From positions 1 through 13,085 of the forward strand of contig JAGGWC010000050.1 in assembly GCA_021157645.1 (NCBI GenBank): 13,085 bases of DNA. Reading direction: 5' to 3'. The notes under the pieces are model-generated. The model searched no databases and was not told where the DNA came from. It worked only from the letters and a program-made list of their open reading frames with translations. Of the stretch, positions 1 through 7,247 are shown piece after piece (within the stretch, counting starts at the first letter, position 1; every line of letters begins with the position of its first letter). The stretch is from Candidatus Cloacimonadota bacterium. Its GTDB lineage: Bacteria > Cloacimonadota > Cloacimonadia > Cloacimonadales > TCS61. Made by a program: the position numbers and the translations under genes.

Positions 1-2
1 AC

Positions 3-1772
3 GCCAGAATTGAATTTAAGAACGCCAGAGAATTCCTAGCAAATCAACTTGATGAACATGACCGTAGATTACGTTCTGCTGAAGAAGAACTTCGAATCTA
101 TAAAATTGAACATGGTGTATCCATGCTTTCAGAAGAGACACAAAAACTTATCGAGCAATCATCTGATCTTACCGCTATGTTATCTGAGGCTGAGACAGAA
201 TTGAATGTTGCAAACAATCATCTTAAGTTTCTTAAAGAAGAGTTAACTGTACAAGATGAGTCTCTTGCAGATGTTAATACCGTACTATCCTCTCCCCTTC
301 TAGAGCAATTAAAACAAGAAACCGTAGCACTTCAAACTCAATATATAAACTTCCTTACAAAATCTGAATACTCAGCAGATCATCCTGAACTTGTTGCACT
401 AAAAAAATCTATCGAAAGCGCAAAAATAAAACTCAGTGAAGAGATACAGAGAATTTTAAAGGTTAAATCCGGCTCAGCCGATCCATTAATGTTCAGATCC
501 AGTTTGATAGAAAAGATCTCCACAGCCCAGATCGAACAAAATATTAAATCATCTAAAGTTATTAGTTTAAGAGAAGTTGTAGAAAAATATAATGAAAAAA
601 TGTCACTACTCCCTGATACTGAAATTCAGCTTGCCAGATTGGAACGGAACTACAGAATCAATGAGAAGACATATACAATGCTAATTGAAAAATATGAAGA
701 AGCAAATATTGCTGAAAAATCCAAAATTGGTAAGATCCGTATTGTAGAAGAAGCACGTATTCCCGAACTCCCTGTTAAACCAAACAAAAAAATGAATATT
801 ATAATTGCGATTGTACTTGGCTTGGGTTTTGGAATTGGCGCTGCACTTTTGATTCATTCATTGGATTCAAAGATAAGAACTTATGATGATGTTCGCAAAT
901 ATGTGTCTTTACCTATTCTGGGAACTATACCGCTTATACAAACAGATGATATAGAACTTGATAATATCGAACAAAAAATTGAGACAAGCAATAAATCTGA
1001 AAAAGAGAAACATAAAATAATACTACAACAAATCCATGAAAAGTTGGTAACAAATTATTCTCCTAAATCTTCAACTGCTGAAGCATTTAGAATTCTACGA
1101 ACTAATATAATTGCAAGAAAGAAAAATTCAGAATGCACAACATCACTTATCACAAGTTCAGGCCCAAAAGAAGGGAAATCCACAATCCAGACAAATTTAG
1201 CTACGGCATTAGCTCAAATGGAGGCAAAGGTAATTCTGGTCGATCTTGACCTTAGACGTCCAATGGTTCACACGATCATGGGCTTTGATAAAGAAACAGG
1301 TATTAGTGATTTTCTTATGGATAAATCTATAAGAATAGAAAGTATAATCAAAAAATCTAATATTGAGAATCTTGATATCATAACCAGTGGTCTCATCCCA
1401 CCTAATCCATCAGAGCTTCTTGCTTCAAAACGAATGGATGAAGCCATTGAAAAACTTAAAGAAAAATATGATTATATTCTGTTCGATTCACCACCGGTTA
1501 TTGCTGTTACAGATTCAATGATAATGGCAAATAAAGTGGATTTATTAATCATTGTTATTCGCATTGATCAAGCTGATAAGAATGTTGTTTTAAGAATGAA
1601 AGAACTTCTTGAAAATATAAAAGTAGATATCACTGGAGTTGTAATAAACGGTATTCAGCCACAAAGATATTATAATAGTTCCGAATATAATTATTATTAT
1701 TATTATTATGGAAATAGTAAAAAAAAGAAATCTAAGAATAAATTCTTCGGCAAAAATAAATCTATTTCTTGA
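3..1772 (+). CDS. Polysaccharide co-polymerase / BY-family tyrosine kinase (Wzc-like), 5' end missing
   Basis: The reading frame is open from the left edge (first complete codon at 3), so the N-terminus, including the first membrane helix expected of Wzz proteins, lies outside the window. What remains is a long charged, probably coiled-coil periplasmic segment, a GNVR-type region, a proline motif (IPELPVKP, about 753-782), a membrane helix (about 792-862) and a cytoplasmic kinase domain. The kinase shows Walker A GPKEGKST (1161-1184), Walker A' VILVDLDLRRP (1230-1262) and Walker B YILFDSPP (1473-1496), the bacterial tyrosine kinase set. The C-terminus has nine Tyr codons between 1668 and 1709 followed by a Lys-rich tail, the expected autophosphorylation cluster. 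Family members control chain length and export of capsule or exopolysaccharide at the inner membrane. An internal ATG at 123 is not the start, because upstream codons continue the family-like helix. The last 65 nt overlap ispE. The family call is firm; the polysaccharide is unknown. Confidence 0.93.
   Translation, partial: ARIEFKNAREFLANQLDEHDRRLRSAEEELRIYKIEHGVSMLSEETQKLIEQSSDLTAMLSEAETELNVANNHLKFLKEELTVQDESLADVNTVLSSPLLEQLKQETVALQTQYINFLTKSEYSADHPELVALKKSIESAKIKLSEEIQRILKVKSGSADPLMFRSSLIEKISTAQIEQNIKSSKVISLREVVEKYNEKMSLLPDTEIQLARLERNYRINEKTYTMLIEKYEEANIAEKSKIGKIRIVEEARIPELPVKPNKKMNIIIAIVLGLGFGIGAALLIHSLDSKIRTYDDVRKYVSLPILGTIPLIQTDDIELDNIEQKIETSNKSEKEKHKIILQQIHEKLVTNYSPKSSTAEAFRILRTNIIARKKNSECTTSLITSSGPKEGKSTIQTNLATALAQMEAKVILVDLDLRRPMVHTIMGFDKETGISDFLMDKSIRIESIIKKSNIENLDIITSGLIPPNPSELLASKRMDEAIEKLKEKYDYILFDSPPVIAVTDSMIMANKVDLLIIVIRIDQADKNVVLRMKELLENIKVDITGVVINGIQPQRYYNSSEYNYYYYYYGNSKKKKSKNKFFGKNKSIS
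1690..1709 (+). repeat. ATT/TAT trinucleotide microsatellite in the kinase tyrosine tail, directly before the ispE start
   Basis: Six consecutive TAT codons (1692-1709) form an uninterrupted trinucleotide run that encodes six of the nine clustered tyrosines of the kinase and ends inside the ispE ATG at 1708. Gain or loss of a unit would change the tyrosine count without shifting the kinase frame and without destroying the ispE start. No Shine-Dalgarno sequence fits in this stretch. Whether the tract varies in nature cannot be seen from one sequence. Confidence 0.85.
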
Positions 1773-2562
1773 TGTTCTATCAAAATATCCTGATGGATAT
1801 CATCAGATAAGAACAATTTTTTCTGAAATTGAGCTCGCTGATATTATAAATTTTGCTTTGACAAAAAAAGGCGCTGTTAAAATTTTGTCAGATATAGACT
1901 TTGTGAATGCAAAAGAAAATTTAATTTACAAAGTTGCGGTCTTTATAAAAGAAAAATATAATGTGAAATTTGGTGTGAAAATAGAATTGCAAAAAAACAT
2001 ACCCATTTCAGCAGGGATGGGTGGCGGAAGCAGTAATGCAGCAAGTACGATCATTGCACTTTCAGAGTTATGGAATCTCAAACTTTCCAAAGAGGAAATG
2101 AATAAGATAGCAGAGAACTTTGGAAGTGATATTAATTTTTTCCTTGAAGGTGGTTGTGCCTTAGGTGAAAATCGTGGAGAGAAAATATCATCTCTTAAGC
2201 AAATAGAGTTAGATAATATATTCTTAGTAAATCCTGGTTTCGGAATCTCCAGTAAAGAAGCTTATGATGCTGTTATGTTAGATAATTTTGAAAATGACAA
2301 TTGGAATGAATTAATAGAACACGAAAATATTAAGTTGTGCTTTAACAAACTCCAAAAAGGAGTTTGCAAAAAATACCCTGAAATCCAAAAGATAATTGAT
2401 CATCTCTTGGAAAACGGAGCTGAGCAAACGATACTCTCTGGTAGTGGAGCCACAATAATTGGATTCTGCCCAGACAGAGAAACAGCAGAAAAATTTTCAA
2501 TATACTATTCTGATATAGGTTATTGGAATTATATTACTAAAACTAAAAGGAGTACAAAATGA
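1708..2562 (+). CDS. ispE: 4-diphosphocytidyl-2-C-methyl-D-erythritol kinase (IspE)
   Basis: IspE phosphorylates the 2-hydroxyl of CDP-methylerythritol with ATP, a cytoplasmic step of the non-mevalonate (MEP) isoprenoid pathway. The 284-residue length is normal. It has the N-terminal AKINLFL motif with Lys16, the GHMP-kinase ATP loop GMGGGSSNAAS (about residues 102-112), the GSDINFFLEGG segment with Asp141 (equivalent to the E. coli catalytic aspartate), and the C-terminal GSGAT motif. ATG 1708 is the only plausible start: the frame has a stop at 1645, no other usual start codon lies between that stop and AKINL, and the AKINL motif begins about 45 nt after the ATG. It overlaps the kinase gene by 65 nt and has no ribosome binding site, so initiation probably depends on upstream translation or the A/U-rich context. 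The 3' end overlaps spoVG as ATGA. Confidence 0.95.
   Translation: MEIVKKRNLRINSSAKINLFLDVLSKYPDGYHQIRTIFSEIELADIINFALTKKGAVKILSDIDFVNAKENLIYKVAVFIKEKYNVKFGVKIELQKNIPISAGMGGGSSNAASTIIALSELWNLKLSKEEMNKIAENFGSDINFFLEGGCALGENRGEKISSLKQIELDNIFLVNPGFGISSKEAYDAVMLDNFENDNWNELIEHENIKLCFNKLQKGVCKKYPEIQKIIDHLLENGAEQTILSGSGATIIGFCPDRETAEKFSIYYSDIGYWNYITKTKRSTK
2346..2366 (+). repeat. Perfect 8-bp hairpin inside ispE
   Basis: CAAACTCC (2346-2353) and GGAGTTTG (2359-2366) are exact reverse complements separated by five A's. The stem has four G-C pairs, which is strong for this AT-rich region. It is followed by C and A's rather than T's, so it does not look like a rho-independent terminator on the + strand. 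It sits well within the coding region, encoding part of an NKLQKGVCKK segment, and may be coincidental. Confidence 0.5.
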
Positions 2563-2933
2563 ACATTACAGATGTTAAAGTTTTTCTTAGAGAAAGTAAT
2601 CAACTTAAAGCATTCGTCAATATGGTTATAGACGACGCATTCATCATTAGAAACATTAAAGTTATCGAAGGTGATAATGGTCTTTTTGTTGCAATGCCAA
2701 GCCGTAGAGTAAGCTCTGGAGAATATCGTGATATCGCTCACCCTATCAACACTGAGACAAGAAATCAGATCGAAAGTGTTATCATTGAAAAGTATAAAGA
2801 AGTTCTTCAAGGAGCTTTGTCATCAGCTAATGAAGGTACTGAAAAAAAGGTTAAAAAACCAGTTGATGAACCAGCAGAAAAACAAACTGAAGATGTAGAA
2901 GAGAAGCCCATAGAAGAACCAGTTGCAGAATAA
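2559..2933 (+). CDS. spoVG: SpoVG family nucleic-acid-binding regulator with acidic C-terminal tail
   Basis: Residues 1 to about 85 match the SpoVG fold: the opening ITDVKVFLRES, the central VIDDAFIIRNIKVIEGDNGLFVAMPSRR region, and the HPIN-T--R--IE segment. SpoVG is a small site-specific DNA- and RNA-binding protein, first known from Bacillus sporulation but also present in non-sporulating bacteria as a global post-transcriptional regulator. A Lys/Glu/Pro-rich tail of about 40 residues follows, unlike the roughly 85-95 residue typical proteins. The start is supported by AAGGAG at 2547-2552, and it overlaps the ispE stop as ATGA, suggesting translational coupling. Prs follows after 7 nt, an order seen in other lineages. 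No sporulation gene is present here, so its role is probably general RNA regulation (inference). Confidence 0.92.
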   Translation: MNITDVKVFLRESNQLKAFVNMVIDDAFIIRNIKVIEGDNGLFVAMPSRRVSSGEYRDIAHPINTETRNQIESVIIEKYKEVLQGALSSANEGTEKKVKKPVDEPAEKQTEDVEEKPIEEPVAE

Positions 2934-2940
2934 TTATTAG

Positions 2941-3888
2941 ATGTATTCAAGATTAAAAATTTTTACAGGTAATTCTAATGTTGAGCTGGCAAATGAGGTT
3001 TCAAAATTTTCAGGTATTCCGTTAGGAGATGCTGAAGTTTTTAAATTCTCAAACGACAATTCATTTGTTAAAATCAATGAGAATGTAAGAGGAGCTGATA
3101 TATTCATAATACAGCCGACCTGTTATCCTGTAAATGATAATGTGATGGAATTATTCATCATGATCGATGCACTTAAGCGTGCGTCAGCAGCAAGAATAAA
3201 TTGCGTAATGCCAATATTTGGTTATGCACGTTCAGATAAAAAAGATCAACCAGGAGTTGCAATTACTGCAAAATTAATTGCTGATCTTCTTACAAAAGCA
3301 GGCGCTGACAGAATTATAGCAATGGATCTACATTCAGATCAGATACAGGGTTTCTTTGATATCCCTGTTGATCATCTTTATTCAACTCCTATATTTACTA
3401 GATATTTTAAGGCAAATCTTGATCTATCAAATGCTGTTGTTGTTTCTCCCGATACTGGTGGAACTGCAAGAGCCAGATTTTTGGCTGAACGACTTAATTG
3501 TTCTCTAGCAATTGGAGATAAGCGTAGAATCGGGAATAATGATAATGCGGAGATATTAAATGTTATCGGTGAAGTTGAAGGAAAAATAGCTATTCTCTTT
3601 GATGATATTATTGATACAGGTGGTAGTTTGTGCAAAATGTCACAAGCACTTATAAATCAAGGTGCAAAGAAAGTTTATGCTGCTTGTGCTCATGGAATCC
3701 TTTCGGGGAATGCCATTAGTAATTTAGAAAAATCACCAATAGAAAAATTGTTCATTACGAATTCGGCTCCTTTAAACAAAGAGAAAGCAAAATGTAAGAA
3801 AATCGTACAGCTCTCTATCGCCGAATTATTAGCTAATGCAATTAAGAAAATTCACATTGAAGAATCTTTAAATATCTTATTTAGATAA
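2941..3888 (+). CDS. prs: Ribose-phosphate pyrophosphokinase (PRPP synthetase)
   Basis: Prs transfers pyrophosphate from ATP to ribose 5-phosphate, giving PRPP for purine, pyrimidine, histidine, tryptophan and NAD synthesis. At 315 residues it has the class I length. Visible motifs are the FGYARSDKK catalytic segment, the metal-binding DLHSDQIQGFFDIPVD (Asp129, His131), VSPDTGGTARAR, the GDKRR flexible-loop segment, and the PRPP-binding loop DDIIDTGGS (residues 221-229). The start ATG 7 nt after the spoVG stop gives the normal family N-terminus (MYSRLKIFTGN), although no clear Shine-Dalgarno sequence precedes it. Rpe, encoded downstream at 8692, acts in the same pentose-phosphate pool. Confidence 0.97.
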   Translation: MYSRLKIFTGNSNVELANEVSKFSGIPLGDAEVFKFSNDNSFVKINENVRGADIFIIQPTCYPVNDNVMELFIMIDALKRASAARINCVMPIFGYARSDKKDQPGVAITAKLIADLLTKAGADRIIAMDLHSDQIQGFFDIPVDHLYSTPIFTRYFKANLDLSNAVVVSPDTGGTARARFLAERLNCSLAIGDKRRIGNNDNAEILNVIGEVEGKIAILFDDIIDTGGSLCKMSQALINQGAKKVYAACAHGILSGNAISNLEKSPIEKLFITNSAPLNKEKAKCKKIVQLSIAELLANAIKKIHIEESLNILFR

Positions 3889-3894
3889 AACATA

Positions 3895-3914
3895 AAATCC
3901 ACATAGTGGGATTT
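3895..3914 (+). repeat. Small hairpin in the prs-rplY gap
   Basis: AAATCC (3895-3900) pairs with GGATTT (3909-3914), and two further inner pairs are possible with one bulged G and a three-base loop. It lies just upstream of the rplY ribosome binding site. It is not followed by a T-run, so it is a poor terminator candidate. It could be a weak translational control element for L25 or chance. Confidence 0.35.
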
Positions 3915-3917
3915 CAA

Positions 3918-3922
3918 CGGAG
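3918..3922 (+). promoter_or_regulatory. Ribosome binding site that sets the rplY start
   Basis: CGGAG lies 7 nt before ATG 3930 and selects that start over an in-frame GTG at 3906, which lies upstream of this site and has no Shine-Dalgarno sequence of its own. Confidence 0.7.
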
Positions 3923-3929
3923 AAAAAAA

Positions 3930-4598
3930 ATGAACATAAAAATTAATGCAGAAAAAAGAGAATTGGGGAAAAGATCCAATCTTACAGAATTAAGAAAAGA
4001 AGGTTTTATCCCTGGTATAATCTATGGAGCAGGCCAAGAAGGAATTAAAATTGCTTTTAATGCTCGTGATTATACTCGCGAATATAAAAAATCAATCGGA
4101 GCAGTTGCTTTCTTCGACATTACTATTGATGGAAAGACATACAAAACTTTCATCAAAGAAAAGCAAATTCATCCATTAACAAGGGAAATTGTGCATATCG
4201 ATTTTTTAGAACTTCACAAAGGAAAACCTATTACAATTGATGTTCCAATTAATTTTACTGGTGAAGCACTTGGGACAAAAGAAGGTGGAGTTTTTGAGAT
4301 CATTCACAGAGTGATTCAGGTTACATGCCTTCCAAAAGATATCCCTGATGAAATTAGTTTTGATATCTCCAGTATGAATATTGGTGACTCTATTCACGTT
4401 AGCGATCTTAATGTTTCTGAGGATATGAATATTGAGCTTACTGATGAAATAACAATCGCTATTTTAAATGTTCCAAAACTCGCAGGAGAACCTGAAGAAG
4501 AAGAAGAAGTTGAAGGTTTTGAAGGAACTGAAAAAGTTGAAGGCGAAGAAAGCGATAAAGCCACCGAAGAAAAGAGTCCTGAAAAAGATTCTAAATAA
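3930..4598 (+). CDS. rplY: Large ribosomal subunit protein bL25, CTC/TL5 long form
   Basis: The protein binds 5S rRNA in the 50S subunit. This 222-residue version is the long CTC/TL5-type: an N-terminal L25 domain (residues 1 to about 90; RKEGFIPGIIYGAG and IHPLTREIVHIDFLEL are diagnostic) followed by a TL5-like beta domain (about 95-185; the IPDEISFDISSMNIGDSIHVSDL segment is characteristic) and a Glu-rich tail of about 35 residues. I chose ATG 3930 rather than GTG 3906 because of the CGGAG at 3918-3922 and because MNIKINAEKRELGKRS is the usual family start. The stop codon shares one base with the pth start (TAATG), so the two are likely translationally coupled. Confidence 0.95.
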   Translation: MNIKINAEKRELGKRSNLTELRKEGFIPGIIYGAGQEGIKIAFNARDYTREYKKSIGAVAFFDITIDGKTYKTFIKEKQIHPLTREIVHIDFLELHKGKPITIDVPINFTGEALGTKEGGVFEIIHRVIQVTCLPKDIPDEISFDISSMNIGDSIHVSDLNVSEDMNIELTDEITIAILNVPKLAGEPEEEEEVEGFEGTEKVEGEESDKATEEKSPEKDSK

Positions 4599-5179
4599 TG
4601 AGATTAGTCGTCGGACTTGGTAATCCAGGAAAAAAATATAAATTTAATAGGCATAACATTGGTTTTGCGTTTTTGGATTCCTACCTAAAAAGACTAAATC
4701 TGAAATTCAAAAGAAGAGTTAAATATAATTATCTGATTTTAGATGATTTGATCTTTATAAAACCTAAAACTTATATGAACAGGAGTGGAGATGTTGTTAC
4801 TTCTGTTTTAATAAAATATAGGATAGATGAAATTCTTGTCATTGTTGATGATATTCATCTTCCTGTTGGTGAAATTAGAATACGGAAAAGTGGCGGCAAT
4901 GGTGGTCATAACGGACTTGGCTCCATTGTCAATTCTCTCGGCTCAGATGAGTTTGGAAGAATCCGAATTGGAGTTGGTTCTCCAAATGGAAAGGATCTTT
5001 CCAACTATGTTCTTTCTGATTTCTCAAAAAATGAAATTTCAACATTAAATGTTGTTTTTGATCTTTTAAATATTCTACTGGAAAGTTATCAGAATTCTGA
5101 TCTTGATCAGATGATAAATGAATACAGTAAATATAAAAAATCCTATTCTGAGAAAATATTAAAATCTCAGGATCAATAG
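4598..5179 (+). CDS. pth: Peptidyl-tRNA hydrolase
   Basis: Pth cleaves the ester bond of peptidyl-tRNAs released prematurely from ribosomes, recycling tRNA. At 193 residues it has the bacterial length. It opens with VVGLGNPG, then RHNIGF with the catalytic His19, KTYMN with Asn61, VDDIHLPVG with Asp84, and GGHNGL with Asn105. These align with E. coli His20, Asn68, Asp93 and Asn114. The start overlaps the rplY stop by one base, and adjacent rplY and pth are a common bacterial pair. In many genomes with this order, ychF follows; here a hairpin and rpsF follow directly. Confidence 0.97.
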   Translation: MRLVVGLGNPGKKYKFNRHNIGFAFLDSYLKRLNLKFKRRVKYNYLILDDLIFIKPKTYMNRSGDVVTSVLIKYRIDEILVIVDDIHLPVGEIRIRKSGGNGGHNGLGSIVNSLGSDEFGRIRIGVGSPNGKDLSNYVLSDFSKNEISTLNVVFDLLNILLESYQNSDLDQMINEYSKYKKSYSEKILKSQDQ

Positions 5180-5202
5180 ATAGTAAAATATTATTACTAT
5201 CT
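5178..5202 (+). promoter_or_regulatory. AT-rich hairpin in the rpsF leader
   Basis: AGATAGTAA (5178-5186) and TTACTATCT (5194-5202) are perfect 9-bp reverse complements around a 7-nt loop. The stem starts inside the pth stop codon and ends about 10 nt before the rpsF Shine-Dalgarno sequence. A conserved rpsF leader that binds the S6:S18 complex is known in many bacteria, but I do not see its CCG-containing loop here, so this is a different or degenerate structure. It may equally be a weak pth terminator or an operator-like dyad. Confidence 0.5.
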
Positions 5203-5212
5203 TAAAATGACC

Positions 5213-5220
5213 AAAGGAGG
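5213..5220 (+). promoter_or_regulatory. Strong ribosome binding site that sets the rpsF start
   Basis: AAAGGAGG lies 4 nt before ATG 5225. An in-frame ATG at 5207 precedes this site and would translate through it, so 5225 is the true start. Confidence 0.8.
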
Positions 5221-5224
5221 AAAA

Positions 5225-5509
5225 ATGCTAAATAAGTATGAAAGTATGGTCGTGATCACTCCAACTCTTAGCGAAGAAAACGCAAAAAAAGAGAATGAGT
5301 CGATCAAAAATTTCATCAAAGAAAACGGCGGTGAAATCCTTAATTCTGACGAGTGGGGAAAGAAACGCCTTGCTTACCAAATCAACAAATTCAAAGAAGG
5401 ATACTATTTCATCAATTATTTCACTCTCGATGCATCTAAAGTAATCAAGTTAGACCGATTCTATAAGCTTCATGAATATGTTATTCGTAATAATATTTTA
5501 ACTAAATAG
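5225..5509 (+). CDS. rpsF: Small ribosomal subunit protein bS6
   Basis: S6 binds 16S rRNA in the 30S platform as a dimer with S18, which is encoded two genes downstream. The 94-residue product has the S6 pattern: YESMVVITPTLSEE at the N-terminus, the GGEILNSDEWGKKRLAYQI core strand and loop, EGYYFINYF, and the closing EYVIRNNILTK. Its length is normal and, unlike several neighbours, it lacks a long charged tail. The start at 5225 is fixed by AAAGGAGG just upstream. ssb follows after 9 nt, the classic rpsF-ssb-rpsR arrangement. Confidence 0.95.
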   Translation: MLNKYESMVVITPTLSEENAKKENESIKNFIKENGGEILNSDEWGKKRLAYQINKFKEGYYFINYFTLDASKVIKLDRFYKLHEYVIRNNILTK

Positions 5510-5518
5510 GGAGATGTT

Positions 5519-5977
5519 ATGTCAAAAGAACTTAGGTTTCCTAATATTAATTCGATGATCATTAGTGGAAGATTAACCAGAGATGTTGAGTTACGTTATC
5601 TTCAAACTGGTACTCCTGTTGCTAAGCTTTCTCTTGCTTTCAACAGAAATTATCAGAAGAATGGTGAATGGCAACAAGAAACAGGATATATTGATGTTGT
5701 TGTTTGGAACAAGCGTGCTGAGCAATGTGCTGAATATTTACATAAAGGAAGTCCAGTGCTTGTAGAAGGTTATTTAAAAACTCATACTTATGTTGATAAG
5801 AATGAACAGAATCGAAAAGTAACAGAAATTGTCAGCAGTAAGGTTTCTTTCTTGGAGAAAGAGAGCTATGGCTCTACTTCAAATGAAGAATTCCAGCCTT
5901 CTGGTAATGATAATAATAAGAACACTAAACAAAGTCAACCTGTTGCAGAAGTAACAGATGACGATGTACCGTTCTAG
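5519..5977 (+). CDS. ssb: Single-stranded DNA-binding protein
   Basis: SSB coats single-stranded DNA during replication, repair and recombination and recruits partner proteins by its C-terminal tip. Residues 5 to about 112 form the OB fold, with ISGRLTRDVELRYLQTGTPV, the GYIDVVVWNKRAEQCAEYL core and SPVLVEGYLKTHTY. A Gln/Asn/Ser-rich disordered linker leads to the tip DDDVPF, which preserves the partner-binding acidic-Pro-Phe end. The length (152 aa) is usual. The ATG at 5519 is preceded by AGGGAG (5508-5513), which overlaps the rpsF stop. Its place between rpsF and rpsR is the widespread bacterial arrangement and suggests co-transcription. Confidence 0.97.
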   Translation: MSKELRFPNINSMIISGRLTRDVELRYLQTGTPVAKLSLAFNRNYQKNGEWQQETGYIDVVVWNKRAEQCAEYLHKGSPVLVEGYLKTHTYVDKNEQNRKVTEIVSSKVSFLEKESYGSTSNEEFQPSGNDNNKNTKQSQPVAEVTDDDVPF

Positions 5978-5996
5978 AAAATTGTAGGAGAAAATA

Positions 5997-6377
5997 ATGG
6001 AAGAAAAAATAGAAAAAGCCAAAGTAGAAACTACTGAAGCGAAACCAACCGTAGCAAAACCAACTGCAGTAAGAACTGAAAGGCCATATTCAAGACCGTC
6101 AAGACCACCTCAAGATAGAGATAATAGAAGAAGAACTTTTAAGCCAAGAGGTAAATTCCTCTTTAAAAAGAAAGTATGTTTTTTCTGTAAAAATAAAAAT
6201 GCTGTAATTGATTACAAAGATGTTGGTTTATTAAAAAGATTTGTTGCTGAAAGCGGTAAGATAACACCAAGACGTTTTACAGGTGCTTGTACTAAACATC
6301 AAAGAAAAATTGCTGTGGAAATTAAAAAAGCACGTCACATGGCACTTATTCAATATACAGATAAGCATAAATATTAA
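5997..6377 (+). CDS. rpsR: Small ribosomal subunit protein bS18, zinc-binding form with N-terminal extension
   Basis: S18 partners with S6 in the 30S platform. The conserved core covers about residues 55-126, with KKVCFFCKNK, IDYKDVGLLKRFV, GKITPRRFTGACTKHQRK and the basic C-terminus. Cys61, Cys64, Cys98 and His101 form a complete potential zinc site, the 'C+' type of S18. Ahead of the core is an extension of about 50 residues, first Lys/Glu/Ala/Thr-rich (with a repeated AKPT), then Arg/Pro/Ser-rich, whereas typical S18 is 75-85 residues in total. The start is supported by AGGAG at 5986-5990, and no internal start with a comparable site precedes the core, so the extension is probably translated. 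The next gene begins 3 nt after the stop. Confidence 0.95.
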   Translation: MEEKIEKAKVETTEAKPTVAKPTAVRTERPYSRPSRPPQDRDNRRRTFKPRGKFLFKKKVCFFCKNKNAVIDYKDVGLLKRFVAESGKITPRRFTGACTKHQRKIAVEIKKARHMALIQYTDKHKY

Positions 6378-6380
6378 GCA

Positions 6381-7247
6381 GTGATCTTTTTAGCTGTAAT
6401 TTCCGTTGTAATTGCAACGTTATCCCCATTTTGGGGGTTGATCTTTATAATAGCATTTAGTGGCAAATACCAGGAAAAAAGAAATCTGTTCTATTCTGTG
6501 TATTTTGGTTTTGTTGTTATACTTTTTCTTTTCAAAGTAATTGACATTATTTCTTTTATGGATCTGTTAATTGGAGTAGGTTTAACCTCTGCCCTATATT
6601 TATGGAGCTTGCATCGTACTTTGAATTTCATTAATGCATTAGTCTCAGTTTTCTTTCTGAATATAATTTATGCAATACTGCGTTTGATTATTCTAGGGAG
6701 ATATCATACCAAAATAATTGTAGAAGTTATAGATAAATATAAAGAACTTGTCATGCAATCATTTCAGAATAATGATGAACAGCTAACTTTTGCATTAAAA
6801 TTCACAGATACATTTCAAGAGCTATTTACAAAATACTATGCTGGAATTTGGGTTTTTACAATTGTTTTTGCAATCTACATTGGGTCATTATTCCTTTCTA
6901 AAAAGGGAACTTTAAAATGGGAACACAGAAAAACAAGAATGCCCTTTTACCTGATATACTTCTTAATAGCAGCTTTAGCTGGATTTCTATTGCCAACCAC
7001 AAATACTTCTGGTATTAATGCACTTATCATGATCGCACCATTGTTTTTGGTACAGGGAATTTCAATTCTGGATTTTTATTGGGGAAATTTCTTAAAAAAA
7101 TCTAAATTTCTGCTTTTGTTATTGATCTTTTCAATGGTGTTCAATTATTTTATATTAATATTAGTTGCTCTTGTTGGGCTTGCTGATATTTGGTTTAATT
7201 TTAGGAAAATAGAAATGGAGGAAATAGATGAAAATAATATTAACTAA
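6381..7247 (+). CDS. DUF2232 / YybS-like integral membrane protein
   Basis: The 288-residue product is strongly hydrophobic, with about seven or eight predicted helices: near residues 1-26, 36-56, 58-75, 85-108, then after a soluble segment (about 110-150) near 155-172, 188-205, 211-228 and 240-270. The soluble segment contains charged and amphipathic stretches (VIDKYKELVMQSFQNND). I assign DUF2232 mainly from its position between rpsR and rplI, where this family sits in Firmicutes and delta-proteobacteria, plus the hydrophobic profile and length. Its function is not established. The start is taken as GTG 6381, 3 nt after rpsR, with no clear Shine-Dalgarno sequence; a few residues more or less are possible. 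Its last 20 nt overlap rplI. Confidence 0.75.
   Translation: MIFLAVISVVIATLSPFWGLIFIIAFSGKYQEKRNLFYSVYFGFVVILFLFKVIDIISFMDLLIGVGLTSALYLWSLHRTLNFINALVSVFFLNIIYAILRLIILGRYHTKIIVEVIDKYKELVMQSFQNNDEQLTFALKFTDTFQELFTKYYAGIWVFTIVFAIYIGSLFLSKKGTLKWEHRKTRMPFYLIYFLIAALAGFLLPTTNTSGINALIMIAPLFLVQGISILDFYWGNFLKKSKFLLLLLIFSMVFNYFILILVALVGLADIWFNFRKIEMEEIDENNIN

Noticed and set aside
123..125. ATG at 123 as the true start of the tyrosine kinase
   Set aside because: Open codons back to the window edge encode a Wzz-like helical segment that continues smoothly into the rest of the protein, so the gene is truncated by the window.
1690..1709. Classic phase variation by frameshift at the TAT tract
   Set aside because: The unit is three bases, so slippage would not change the reading frame; only the tyrosine number could vary.
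3906..3929. GTG start giving an eight-residue longer L25
   Set aside because: The only Shine-Dalgarno-like sequence (3918-3922) lies downstream of this GTG and points to ATG 3930, and the extra residues are unlike the family N-terminus.
5207..5224. ATG start giving a six-residue longer S6
   Set aside because: The strong AAAGGAGG lies downstream of it and immediately before ATG 5225; the longer form has no ribosome binding site.
4827..5765. Alternative + strand frames inside pth (4827-5048) and ssb (5583-5765)
   Set aside because: They are fully contained in well-supported genes in another frame and show only composition-driven hydrophobic sequence.
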